From Sinomonas sp. P10A9 (GTDB lineage: Bacteria > Actinomycetota > Actinomycetes > Actinomycetales > Micrococcaceae): 64,000 nucleotides of DNA. Below, piece by piece: positions 44,799-52,489 of the stretch. The notes beneath the pieces are model-generated. The model worked only from the letters and a program-made list of their open reading frames with translations. It ran no database searches and was not told the DNA's origin. The stretch covers positions 1,116,001-1,180,000 of the forward strand of contig NZ_CP163302.1 in assembly GCF_041022165.1 (NCBI RefSeq), read 5' to 3'. The position numbers were made by a program, and so were the translations under genes. Position 1 is the first letter of the stretch. Every line of letters begins with the position of its first letter.

Positions 44799-46331
44799 CT
44801 ACTGGTTCTTGATGAAGTCCGCCCAGTCGCGGACGAACTGTGCGCGTGCCTCGGCGGCCCGTTGCTGCTCGAGGGCGTGCAGGCGACCGAAGCTGAACGC
44901 ACTGTCGCCGTCGTCGTGCGCCTGCGCCGCGAGATCGAGGAGATGGGCGCGGCTCACCACCGAGTCCTGGACCGTCCCGAGGGTCTCCTGGATCCGCTCC
45001 GCGGATTTGGCCAGCCGGGAGGCCCGCTTGCCCAGCACCGGGGTCGCGGCCTCTGCCGCGTAGCGCAGGCGCTTGGCGCTCTTGCGCACCTCGTGGAGCG
45101 CGGCATCGACCGCTTCCTCACCAGCCGCCTCGCCCGAGGAGTCGGCATCATCGGCGTCCTCCGCTGCGCGTACGGCCTCCTTCAGTCGCTCGATGTCCTT
45201 GGCGATGTGGCGCGCCACCGTCTTGCTGGCCTTCTGGTGCGCGCGGTCGGTCAGAGGCGGGTCGGCAACGAAAGCGTCGAGCGAGTCGAGTAGGTGGAAG
45301 TACCGTTCGCTGTCCATGGCGGCCAGACCGACGTCGTGCGCCTGCCGGTAGCGGGAGTCCGACTCCTCCTGGATACGCTGCGCGACCGGACCCACGAGCA
45401 GTTCGGGCAGCTCGCCCGCAGCGAGGGCGGTGAGGCGCTCGCGCATGACCTCGACGTCGCGCGCCTGGCCCACCGTGCCTGCGAGCCACTGCAGCTCCGC
45501 ACGGAGGCGGTCTGCGGTAGGGGCGTCCACGAGCTTCTTGAACGTTGCGAGCGCCGAGCGCATGCGGCGCGCGCTGACCCTGAGCTGGTGGACGGCGTCC
45601 TCGGCATCGAGGCGCACGCCGGGGTCCACGGTCTTGAGCGCGTCGACGTGCCGCTGCAGGTACGTCAGAAGCACGACGCCGGCCTGCCCCTTGCGCTTCG
45701 GGGCCGCCGCGGGCTTCGGCTTCTGCGGGAGGGAGGGGCCGAGGGCGCGGGCCAGCTTCGACGCGAGCTCTGCCGGGTGCACGCCGTTGGAAGCGAGCAT
45801 CTCGTCGGCCGCGGTGAGCAGGTCCGGGGTGCCGTCGACGAGTTCGATCTCCCACTCGCGCCACCGCTGCTGCTGCCCGATGCCGGGAGGCGCCTGGGAC
45901 TCGACGCGGTCGTCGCTGAACTCGGCGAGCACCTCTCCGCCCGCCGTGAGCAGAGGGGAGGCGGTGCGTCGCGTCGTCAGTTGGGCGACCGGCACGAGTT
46001 CTGCGGCCCGAACGTGGACGGCGACGAGCCGGCGGAGCCGCTCGGGCACTGCCTTGCTGTCGACGCCCAGCGGCTCCCTGATCTCGCGGCGCGCGGCGCC
46101 CTCGGGCAGCTTGAGGTGCCAGCCCGCGTCCGAGCCTCCGGTGCGGTGGCGCAGCGTGATTCCGTGCGTCGCGAGGGTGAAGTCGTGGGTGTCGAAGTAG
46201 ACGGCCACGAGGTGATGTGTGACCGGCGGTCCGACACGGTCCACGCCGGGGAGGCCTGCGAGGGGCTGTACGGCGGCGTCGTCGTCGACGTTGTACTTGC
46301 GTTCCACTTCGAGGATTTCCTGCGTGGCCAT
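44799..46331 (-). CDS. CYTH and CHAD domain protein
   Basis: 510 residues. The N-terminal CYTH (triphosphate tunnel) domain starts with the metal/phosphate-binding motif EVERKYNV (ExExK) and contains VAVYFDTHDFTLATHGITLRHR. From about residue 215 the CHAD domain follows: VHQLRVSARRMRSALATFK and VHEVRKSAKRLRYAAE-like stretches with conserved His and basic residues that bind polyphosphate. Such proteins hydrolyse tripolyphosphate and bind polyphosphate granules. Stand-alone gene; the stop at 44799 adjoins the cspA leader. Confidence 0.93.
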   Translation of the reverse strand: MATQEILEVERKYNVDDDAAVQPLAGLPGVDRVGPPVTHHLVAVYFDTHDFTLATHGITLRHRTGGSDAGWHLKLPEGAARREIREPLGVDSKAVPERLRRLVAVHVRAAELVPVAQLTTRRTASPLLTAGGEVLAEFSDDRVESQAPPGIGQQQRWREWEIELVDGTPDLLTAADEMLASNGVHPAELASKLARALGPSLPQKPKPAAAPKRKGQAGVVLLTYLQRHVDALKTVDPGVRLDAEDAVHQLRVSARRMRSALATFKKLVDAPTADRLRAELQWLAGTVGQARDVEVMRERLTALAAGELPELLVGPVAQRIQEESDSRYRQAHDVGLAAMDSERYFHLLDSLDAFVADPPLTDRAHQKASKTVARHIAKDIERLKEAVRAAEDADDADSSGEAAGEEAVDAALHEVRKSAKRLRYAAEAATPVLGKRASRLAKSAERIQETLGTVQDSVVSRAHLLDLAAQAHDDGDSAFSFGRLHALEQQRAAEARAQFVRDWADFIKNQ

Positions 46332-46444
46332 AGCTTCAGACTACGGGCGCCGTCTAGGGAACGCACCGGGCAAAGGACCCGGATTCCGGCATCCGCAGGG
46401 AAGGCTCTCGCCGGGAAACAGGTGGGCTCGTGGAACGTCGCGGG

Positions 46445-47197
46445 CTATGGCCGCGTTGCCCGCTGCGTTCCGCCAGCGCCGTGGCGAGGCTCGCGGGAGC
46501 GGGACTGCGAGGCCCGATCGAGCCGCAGCAGGGCGATTCCGACCGCCGCGAACCACACCCACAGCAGCGGCCCGTAGACCGCGTAGAGGGAGGCGACGGC
46601 GAAGCGCAGCGCCTCGCTTGCGAGACCCAGGGCGCCGGTTGCGAGCCCGAGCCAGCCGGTCCAGTGGGGGAGGACCCCACGGACCATCGGGAGGCAGATC
46701 AGGAGGACGCCGAGCGGCGTGAGGATCCCCGCGAGCGTGACGGTGTTGTTGCCGGCCACGAGCGCCTCCGCGGCCGCGACGAAGGCCGAGCGCGCGCCGT
46801 CGTCCGCCGCCGTGTACTGGTCGCTCAGCGTCACCAGCGCCAGCGTCCCGACGCTCGTGGTCGGCACCGCGAGGAGTGCGATCCAGGACCCCGCGCCGAC
46901 CACGAAGCCGAGGACCGCAAGGCTCGGCCCCGCGGGCAGCAGCGCCAGGAGCAGGGCCGTGAACACGACGAGCCCGAACAGCGACGGCACGAGCCACAGC
47001 AGCTGCTGGGCGATGTACGAGGCCTTGTGGTCCGCGATGAAGTGCAGGGTCGCCTCGCCGCCCGAGACCGGCGGCGGGTTGACAAAGTAGAGCGCGAGCG
47101 CCGCGACCCCGAAGGCGACGAACAGGAGCGCCGCGACCCCGGCGGTCCGGTACAGCGGGACCCAGGCGCGCGCGGTGAGCCCGGGGAGCAGTGTCAT
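46445..47197 (-). CDS. Integral membrane protein, DUF4386-like
   Basis: 250 residues with about six hydrophobic helices (about 18-40, 60-88, 90-112, 145-170, 180-200, 205-225). The extracytoplasmic loop with SDQYTAADDGARSAFVAAAEALVAGNNTVTLAG is characteristic of this membrane-protein type. The basic C-terminal tail (RSREPRHGAGGTQRATRP) is cytoplasmic. It is a second DUF4386-like protein in the window besides 20807-21523, without close similarity between them. No function is known. Confidence 0.75.
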   Translation of the reverse strand: MTLLPGLTARAWVPLYRTAGVAALLFVAFGVAALALYFVNPPPVSGGEATLHFIADHKASYIAQQLLWLVPSLFGLVVFTALLLALLPAGPSLAVLGFVVGAGSWIALLAVPTTSVGTLALVTLSDQYTAADDGARSAFVAAAEALVAGNNTVTLAGILTPLGVLLICLPMVRGVLPHWTGWLGLATGALGLASEALRFAVASLYAVYGPLLWVWFAAVGIALLRLDRASQSRSREPRHGAGGTQRATRP

Positions 47198-47286
47198 GCC
47201 TCGATGTTAGGCATCCCGCCCCATGGGGGCCTTGGGCACAAGGGCCCGCCGTCACCGGACGGGGACTTCCGCCGCCCGCCGGGTCA

Positions 47287-47961
47287 TCAGTCCGTTGGCG
47301 CGGGGCTCTCGGCGTTCCGCTTGAGCACGCGCAGCATCCTGGCCTGCATGATCCATACGATCGGGGGGAAGAGCACGTCGGAGAGGAGGGGGCTGACCCA
47401 TCGTGGCCGGAAGGCCTGGTACCCGCCGATGACGAGCCGGGTCTCGCCGTCCTGCAGCTCGTTCAGGAGGAACCCCCAGAGCCCTTCCGTGTAGGCCGCC
47501 GGCCGCGGCTTGGCCGGGTCGAGGGGCCGGCCGCGCAGGTCGCTGAGCCCATGGAGACCGAGGAACCGGTTCGCCTCGAGGACCGCCACCGTCCAGGCGT
47601 CGACGGCGCCGTCGCGGCCCGTCCAGTACTTCACGGTGTCGCCGACGGCGAGGGCCTGCCATTCTGGATGGATGCTTCTGGCGCTCGGGTGGCCGCCGTT
47701 GTCCAGACGGTCCCACGAGTACCACCCGCCGCGGTCGCCGCCGAGCTGCACGAGCCACGGCCAGACCTTCTCCGGCGGAGCATTGATCGTCACGGCCATG
47801 GTCGCTCCGCGCTCGCCGTCGGGGACCACCTCGGCACCCGGGTAAGGGCCTGTGATCTCCTCGCGGGTCGCGCCCCAGTTCTTGAGCCGAGGCCGGATGG
47901 CCGTCCAGTATACGAGGGCCGCAGCGGCGCCCGCGCCCACGGCCGTCACGCGCTTCTTCAT
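47287..47961 (-). CDS. SRPBCC-fold protein with N-terminal membrane anchor
   Basis: 224 residues. A short hydrophobic start (VGAGAAAALVYWTAI) precedes the START/Bet v 1-like domain: ATMAVTINAPPEKVWPWLVQLGGDRGGWYSWDRLDNGGHPSARSIHPEWQALAVGDTV. The deep-pocket fold binds hydrophobic ligands; the family (polyketide cyclase / DUF2867-like) has few assigned functions. Stand-alone gene; the terminus carries basic residues (MQARMLRVLKRNAES). Confidence 0.82.
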   Translation of the reverse strand: MKKRVTAVGAGAAAALVYWTAIRPRLKNWGATREEITGPYPGAEVVPDGERGATMAVTINAPPEKVWPWLVQLGGDRGGWYSWDRLDNGGHPSARSIHPEWQALAVGDTVKYWTGRDGAVDAWTVAVLEANRFLGLHGLSDLRGRPLDPAKPRPAAYTEGLWGFLLNELQDGETRLVIGGYQAFRPRWVSPLLSDVLFPPIVWIMQARMLRVLKRNAESPAPTD

Positions 47962-48013
47962 GTCTCGAGTCTGCGGCTCCCCGCCGCATTCGGACAGGGG
48001 CGGCGCACGAGGC

Positions 48014-48050
48014 GGCGAACGACGCCGGGTGCGCCCCGCCGTCGTCCGCC
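48014..48050. terminator. Hairpin of the ACGACGGCG family after the flavodoxin gene
   Basis: 16-bp arms GGCGAACGACGCCGGG and CCCGCCGTCGTCCGCC (two mismatches) around a 5-nt loop, 1 bp after the stop codon at 48052 (minus strand). Same stem family as 36445-36476, 51210-51247 and 52094-52129. Confidence 0.6.
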
Positions 48051-48051
48051 G

Positions 48052-48603
48052 TCACGTGCCGGGCGCGCTGAGACCCGCGGCGAAGTCCTCGGCGAAGCGC
48101 CGCACGCCGTCCCACTCGGTGTAGACGTAGTCGCGCGACGTGTCGGTGCCGAGGGTGCCGAGGGTGCCGGGTTTGCCCGCCGCGATCCGCTTCATCATGA
48201 GGCGCTTGACGAAGCCGTACTGCGTGAAGAGCAGCGCGCCGGCGAACAGGGCCACCTTGGCCGGCCGCCAGCCGGTCTGCTCCTCGAACTCGTCGACGTA
48301 CTTCTCGGCCTCGCCGGTGGCGCTGTGTGCGTCGAGGCTCACGGAGAAGAAGGCCGAGGGGCGCGAGGTGAGCGTGCCGCGGTTCTTCTCGACGAAGTCG
48401 ACGACGCGCTTGTCGTGCTTGCCGACGTGGATGGAGCCGCCGACGATTACGCCGTCGTAGGCGTCCGGGGCCTCGTCCTGTGAATCCCTGAGGTCGAGCA
48501 TCGTGGCGTCCAGGCCGCGGCTGCGGAGGGAGTCCGCGATGACGTCCGCGATCTTCTCGGTCTGCCCCTCGGTCGTTCCATAGGCGATGAGGACCTTCTT
48601 CAT
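48052..48603 (-). CDS. Flavodoxin-domain protein (HemG-like)
   Basis: 183 residues from the ATG at 48603. The FMN phosphate loop is VLIAYGTTEGQTEKIA; YDGVIVGGSIHVGKHDKRVVDFVEKNRGTL is the stretch conserved in menaquinone-dependent protoporphyrinogen oxidase (HemG)-type flavodoxins. Actinobacterial homologues are annotated as flavodoxins of unknown target. A GTLGTLGT repeat near residue 148 comes from a 9-bp tandem duplication. Confidence 0.88.
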   Translation of the reverse strand: MKKVLIAYGTTEGQTEKIADVIADSLRSRGLDATMLDLRDSQDEAPDAYDGVIVGGSIHVGKHDKRVVDFVEKNRGTLTSRPSAFFSVSLDAHSATGEAEKYVDEFEEQTGWRPAKVALFAGALLFTQYGFVKRLMMKRIAAGKPGTLGTLGTDTSRDYVYTEWDGVRRFAEDFAAGLSAPGT

Positions 48604-48747
48604 GTCGGCTCCCTTCCGTTGCGTCAATGCTTCCGCGCGCGGGTGCACGGCGCCAGTTGCGAAGGTCCCGGTCCCGACTTCAGAACGCGTATACCCCGGG
48701 CCCTTGTGCTCTCGTGCTGTTCGCCTCCGGCTGCTTAGGTTTCCTGC

Positions 48748-49341
48748 ATGGAGAGGCAGGACCCGCGGCGGGACTCGGAGCAGCTGCCCGATGGGCCCGA
48801 CTACATTCCGCCCCCATACCCCTACGACAACCAGCCTCAGTACCCCTACCTGCGGCCTCGTGGCGATGGGTACGCGACGCCGCCCGCGCCGTTTCCGCGG
48901 CGCCAGCCCACGGAGGCGGGCCAGCGCTTCGCGACACGCCTCGCTGTCGGTTTCGTCATCGCGACGGCGGCGATCCAGCTCCTCATCGGGGTGGGCACCT
49001 TCTCCCTTCAGATGGATTACTACAACTCGGACGATCTGCGGCGCGAGTTCGACGTGGGTGCGATGCCAGGCGAATCCTTCGAGGACTTCCGGGCGTCCGT
49101 CTTGATCCTCACCGAGGCTTTCGTTGGTGTCGCAGCACTAGGTGCGGTCGCGCTCATGGTCGCGTCGGTGAACATACTGAACAGGCGGCGATGGGCGCGG
49201 GTGCTGGCCATCTGGGCGCTGGCGCTGGGCATCAGCACGGTCGCGCTCGGCCTCTATAACCTTCCCATCGTGTTGATCGCCGTGCCCGCGATCGTCCTGC
49301 TGCTGCGCAGACCGGTGACGATGTACCTGAATGGTCCCTAG
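48748..49341 (+). CDS. Hypothetical membrane protein with Pro/Tyr-rich head
   Basis: 197 residues. The first ~60 residues are Pro/Tyr/Asp-rich and disordered (PPPYPYDNQPQYPYLRP), then four hydrophobic helices (about 68-92, 115-140, 147-165, 168-188). I do not recognise the family. Tyr/Pro-rich heads before small membrane domains are frequent in actinobacteria and can be protein-interaction tails. No operon partner; the intergenic region to the flavodoxin gene is shared with divergent orientation. Confidence 0.6.
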   Translation: MERQDPRRDSEQLPDGPDYIPPPYPYDNQPQYPYLRPRGDGYATPPAPFPRRQPTEAGQRFATRLAVGFVIATAAIQLLIGVGTFSLQMDYYNSDDLRREFDVGAMPGESFEDFRASVLILTEAFVGVAALGAVALMVASVNILNRRRWARVLAIWALALGISTVALGLYNLPIVLIAVPAIVLLLRRPVTMYLNGP

Positions 49342-49533
49342 GGCAGGCTGCCGGTCGATGGCGGCGGCGCCACGGGAGGGGACCGCGTGCGCCGCTCGCC
49401 TCCGCACAGTTGACGTCAAGGAATGCCCACCGCGCAGGGGGCATTTCGAGGCTGAGGTGAACTCGGCGGGAAGCTTGGACCAACTGTGCACGGATCTGCC
49501 CCCGCACCCTCGACGCCTTCGTAGCCTTGAACG

Positions 49534-51198
49534 GTGCGCTCACCCAAGACCCCTCGAAGCCTCCTCGCCGTCGGCCTCGCGGCCGTCGTCTCAGCCTCTC
49601 TCCTCGGTCCGGCGGGTCCGACCCAGGCTTCCCAGACGAAGCCCGCGTCGGTTCCGTCCGCCCACCTTGACCTCGGCGCCCAGGACCTACCGGAGACCCG
49701 GACCGAGAAGACCCTCGCCCCAGGGGTCACGCTGACGCAGATCCATCGCGGCGCCGCGGACAGCTCGCTGTTCTGGACGGCGGAGGTCGCGATCCCCTCC
49801 GGCTCACCCGATCCCGACGCGCCGAAATCGGCGCTTTCGAGCCAGTCGGCCGCGGAGGCGGTCGCCGCCAAGCTCGCGACGGCGGGTGTGGTCGCACGCG
49901 TTGAGCAGGTGGTTTCGCCGCAGCTGGCCGACGCGGGAGGCCTTCTGGGCTACCGGGTCCGTGCCGGACACTTCACCGTGAAGGCCGATGGCTCCGCCCT
50001 GATCGCCCAGATCAAGGCGGCCGGCTACTCCTCGTCGGTCATCTACACCGGCTGGGACGGCGACGCCGGAACTATCGGCCAGACGCGCGGCCCGTGGAAC
50101 CTGGATGTCATCACGATCGACCCGAAGCAGTACCACGGCGAGCTTTCTGCATCCTTCGGTCCGGACCTGGAGGCGCCCGAGACCACGAGTCAGCTCGCTG
50201 CGGCCCAATACGCGGTCGCGGGCGTCAACGCCGGCTTCTTCGTCTTCGACCCGACTGCCGGCGCCCCAGGGGACCCGGCAGGCGTGGGCGTCTACGGCGG
50301 CAAGACCCTTCGCGAGCCCGTTGGCGATCGCCCCGGCCTGATCCTCGATGGTGCAGCCAACCGCACGAGCATCCAGCGCCTCACCTGGGCCGGCTCCCTG
50401 TCGGCGGACGGCGCGAACGTGCCCCTGACGGGCATCAACCGCGCCCCCGGCTTGATCCGCAACTGCGGCGAGAAGGGCGACCAGCCCACCGAGCTGCCCC
50501 AGCAGGACGTCACCTGCACCAACCCGGATGAGCTCGTGGCCTTCACCCCCGAGTTCGGGGCCAAGTCACCCACGGGCGCAGGGCTCGAGGCAGTCCTCGA
50601 CAGCCACGGCACCGTCACCTCCGTCACAGACTCCCGCGGAACCGCGGTCCCGGCCGGTGGCCACACCGTCCAGGCCACCGGCACCGGCATCGCGCAGCTG
50701 CGCGGCGTCGCCCACATCGGGCAGAAGCTGAGGGTCAACGTCGACACCGTCGGCGAGGACGGCAAGAGGCTGCCGACCACGAAGGACACGAGCGTCGTCA
50801 ATGGCGGTCCCATGCTCGTGAAGGACGGCAAGGAGGACGTGACCGCCCGCCAGGACGGCATGGTCCACCAGAACGACTCCAACAGCTTCTACTACGGTTG
50901 GGTCCACAAGCGGAACCCGCGCACCTTCGCTGGAACTGACGCCCAGGGTCGCACGATGCTGGTTACTGCAGACGGCCGCTCGACCAGTTCGCTCGGGCTG
51001 AGCCTGAAGGAGGAGGCCGGCGTCGCCCAGTCCCTTGGCATGATCCAGGCGATGAACCTCGACGGCGGCGGCTCCACGACTGCCGTTGCCCAGGGTGCGG
51101 TGGTCAACACCCCGTCAGGAACGTCGGAGCGGCCCGTCGGCGACGCGATCCTCGTCCTGCCCACCCGCACAGACTCAGAGGCCGCGCGGCGTCCCTGA
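49534..51198 (+). CDS. Secreted phosphodiester glycosidase (NAGPA / DUF2233 domain)
   Basis: 554 residues from a GTG. An N-terminal signal peptide (SLLAVGLAAVVSASLLGPAGPTQA) marks it as exported. A ~120-residue SPOR-like or pro-domain region (VAAKLATAGVVARVEQVVSP) follows, then the NAGPA domain: AVAGVNAGFFVFDPTAGAP, KRLPTTKDTSVVNGGPMLVKDG, NPRTFAGTDAQGRTMLVTADGR and AMNLDGGGSTTAVAQG near the end, which are hallmarks of phosphodiester alpha-GlcNAcase and wall-glycopolymer-acting relatives. It probably cleaves sugar-1-phosphodiesters in the cell envelope. Confidence 0.9.
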   Translation: MRSPKTPRSLLAVGLAAVVSASLLGPAGPTQASQTKPASVPSAHLDLGAQDLPETRTEKTLAPGVTLTQIHRGAADSSLFWTAEVAIPSGSPDPDAPKSALSSQSAAEAVAAKLATAGVVARVEQVVSPQLADAGGLLGYRVRAGHFTVKADGSALIAQIKAAGYSSSVIYTGWDGDAGTIGQTRGPWNLDVITIDPKQYHGELSASFGPDLEAPETTSQLAAAQYAVAGVNAGFFVFDPTAGAPGDPAGVGVYGGKTLREPVGDRPGLILDGAANRTSIQRLTWAGSLSADGANVPLTGINRAPGLIRNCGEKGDQPTELPQQDVTCTNPDELVAFTPEFGAKSPTGAGLEAVLDSHGTVTSVTDSRGTAVPAGGHTVQATGTGIAQLRGVAHIGQKLRVNVDTVGEDGKRLPTTKDTSVVNGGPMLVKDGKEDVTARQDGMVHQNDSNSFYYGWVHKRNPRTFAGTDAQGRTMLVTADGRSTSSLGLSLKEEAGVAQSLGMIQAMNLDGGGSTTAVAQGAVVNTPSGTSERPVGDAILVLPTRTDSEAARRP

Positions 51199-51209
51199 CG
51201 CCTCTCTCG

Positions 51210-51247
51210 GGCGGACGACGGCGGGTGGGCACTCGCTATCGTCCGCC
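51210..51247. terminator. Hairpin of the ACGACGGCG family between convergent genes
   Basis: 9-bp arms GGCGGACGA / TCGTCCGCC with a longer 20-nt loop containing CGGCGGGTGGGC. It lies 11 bp after the glycosidase stop codon and 11 bp after the end of the minus-strand gene at 51259, so it can end both. Confidence 0.6.
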
Positions 51248-51258
51248 TGCTGCCGGGA

Positions 51259-51633
51259 TTACTCGTCGTCGCCCTCGGCGAGGTGCAGCGAGGCGGCCTG
51301 GAGGATGCCCTCGATGCTCGCGGCGGGGACGTCCTGCCGGTAGGCATCGGCGACGCTCTTGAACCCGATGGCCATCCCGAGGACGAGGCGCGTGTAGTCC
51401 GGCGCCATGGCCTCGATGACCTGCCGGACCACCTGGGGCAGCACCTTCTGGAGCACAGCGGCCTGCTCCGGGGAGCCACCCGCGAACGACACCGACACCG
51501 TGTCGTCCACCCGGGCCAGAGTCTTCAGCGACTCCTTGAACATCGCCGTTGCGGTCGGGTCGTCCGGCTCCCAAGAGAGGGCGGCGGTCAGAATCCCTAT
51601 GCCGCGCTGGATCATTTCCATGTCCTCGCTCAT
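51259..51633 (-). CDS. Hypothetical helical protein
   Basis: 124 residues from the ATG at 51633 (an upstream extension exists but is rich in Arg and lacks a site). The protein looks mostly helical: EDMEMIQRGIGILTAALSWEPDD, TATAMFKESLKTLARV, AVLQKVLPQVVRQVIEAMAPDYTRLVLGMAIGFKSVADAY, with a short acidic tail. I recognise no family or catalytic motif. Confidence 0.55.
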   Translation of the reverse strand: MSEDMEMIQRGIGILTAALSWEPDDPTATAMFKESLKTLARVDDTVSVSFAGGSPEQAAVLQKVLPQVVRQVIEAMAPDYTRLVLGMAIGFKSVADAYRQDVPAASIEGILQAASLHLAEGDDE

Positions 51634-51759
51634 GGGTCCATCGTCCACCCGCTCGCGCGACGCGAGCCGAGCGGTGCGCGGGATCCAAACACGTTGGTCC
51701 CGGGCCATCATGGTCACGTAGCCGTCGTTGTTCCGTCACCCCACAACCAGGAGAGCACT

Positions 51760-52077
51760 TTGATCTACATCAGCGCGAAATTCCCCGTCAAGCCCGAGTA
51801 CGCTGACGCGTGGCCTGAAATCGCCAAGGATTTCACGGAGGCTACCAACGCCGAGGACGGCTGCCTGTTCTTCGAATGGTCGCGTTCCCTCGCGGACCCG
51901 AGCACGTACGTGCTGCTCGAGGCCTTCCGCGATGACGAGGCCGGCGGCGAGCACGTGAAGTCGGCGCATTTCAAGAAGGCCACCGAGGAATTGCCCGCTT
52001 ACCTTTCCCGGACGCCGGACATCATCAACGTCAAGGTTGACGGCTGGTCCGAGTTGGGGGAGCTCGCCGTGAGGTGA
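51760..52077 (+). CDS. Antibiotic biosynthesis monooxygenase (ABM) family protein
   Basis: 105 residues from a TTG at 51760, chosen because AGGAGA lies 7 bp upstream; no ATG is in range. A ferredoxin-like ABM fold: IYISAKFPVKPEYADAWPEIAKDFTEATNAEDGCLFFEWSRSLADPSTYVLLEAFRDDEAGGEHVKSAHFKKATEEL, which shows the His and Glu of YgiN-like quinol monooxygenases and heme-degrading relatives. Function in this organism is unassigned. A very strong terminator follows. Confidence 0.85.
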   Translation: MIYISAKFPVKPEYADAWPEIAKDFTEATNAEDGCLFFEWSRSLADPSTYVLLEAFRDDEAGGEHVKSAHFKKATEELPAYLSRTPDIINVKVDGWSELGELAVR

Positions 52078-52093
52078 GCGTCAACTGCGGGGA

Positions 52094-52129
52094 GCGGACG
52101 ACGGCGGGTACGAGCCCGCCGTCGTCCGC
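52094..52129 (+). terminator. Hairpin of the ACGACGGCG family after the ABM gene
   Basis: Perfect 15-bp arms GCGGACGACGGCGGG / CCCGCCGTCGTCCGC with a 6-nt loop, 16 bp after the ABM stop. The best-matched member of the four related hairpins in this window. Confidence 0.8.
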
Positions 52130-52164
52130 CCGCCCCGTGTGCTCGGAGGCGCCCCTGCTAGCCT

Positions 52165-52386
52165 GTGCCGCGGCAAAGCAAGCCCTTCGACGGCTGGTTC
52201 GGCGGTTGCTCGGTGGCCGGGCACGCCGCCGGGTCGGCGAAGGACACCGAGGACACGCTCCGGTTCGCCGCCCTCACCGGCGTGCGCCCACTCTTCGAGA
52301 CGTACCCCCTCGAGGAGGCCGCCGACGGCTTCGACCGCATGATGTCCGGCAAGGCGCGATTCCGGGTGGTGCTGACGGTGGAGTGA
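52165..52386 (+). pseudogene. C-terminal fragment of a zinc alcohol dehydrogenase
   Basis: A 73-codon frame whose part from about 52198 on (SVAGHAAGSAKDTEDTLRFAALTGVRPLFETYPLEEAADGFDRMMSGKARFRVVLT) is the usual last ~55 residues of a medium-chain zinc alcohol dehydrogenase. The catalytic and nucleotide-binding parts are absent, and the sequence in front does not continue the fold. It is therefore a decayed remnant, unrelated to the intact dehydrogenase at 41505-42626. Confidence 0.75.
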
Positions 52387-52489
52387 CGGCGTCCGAAGCG
52401 TCCCGGCGGCCGGTGAGCCGGGGGACGCCTCGGAGCGTTTCGGTTACTCGATCGTGGTGAGGTCGCGTCTGCGGCCCTCCGTGAAACAC

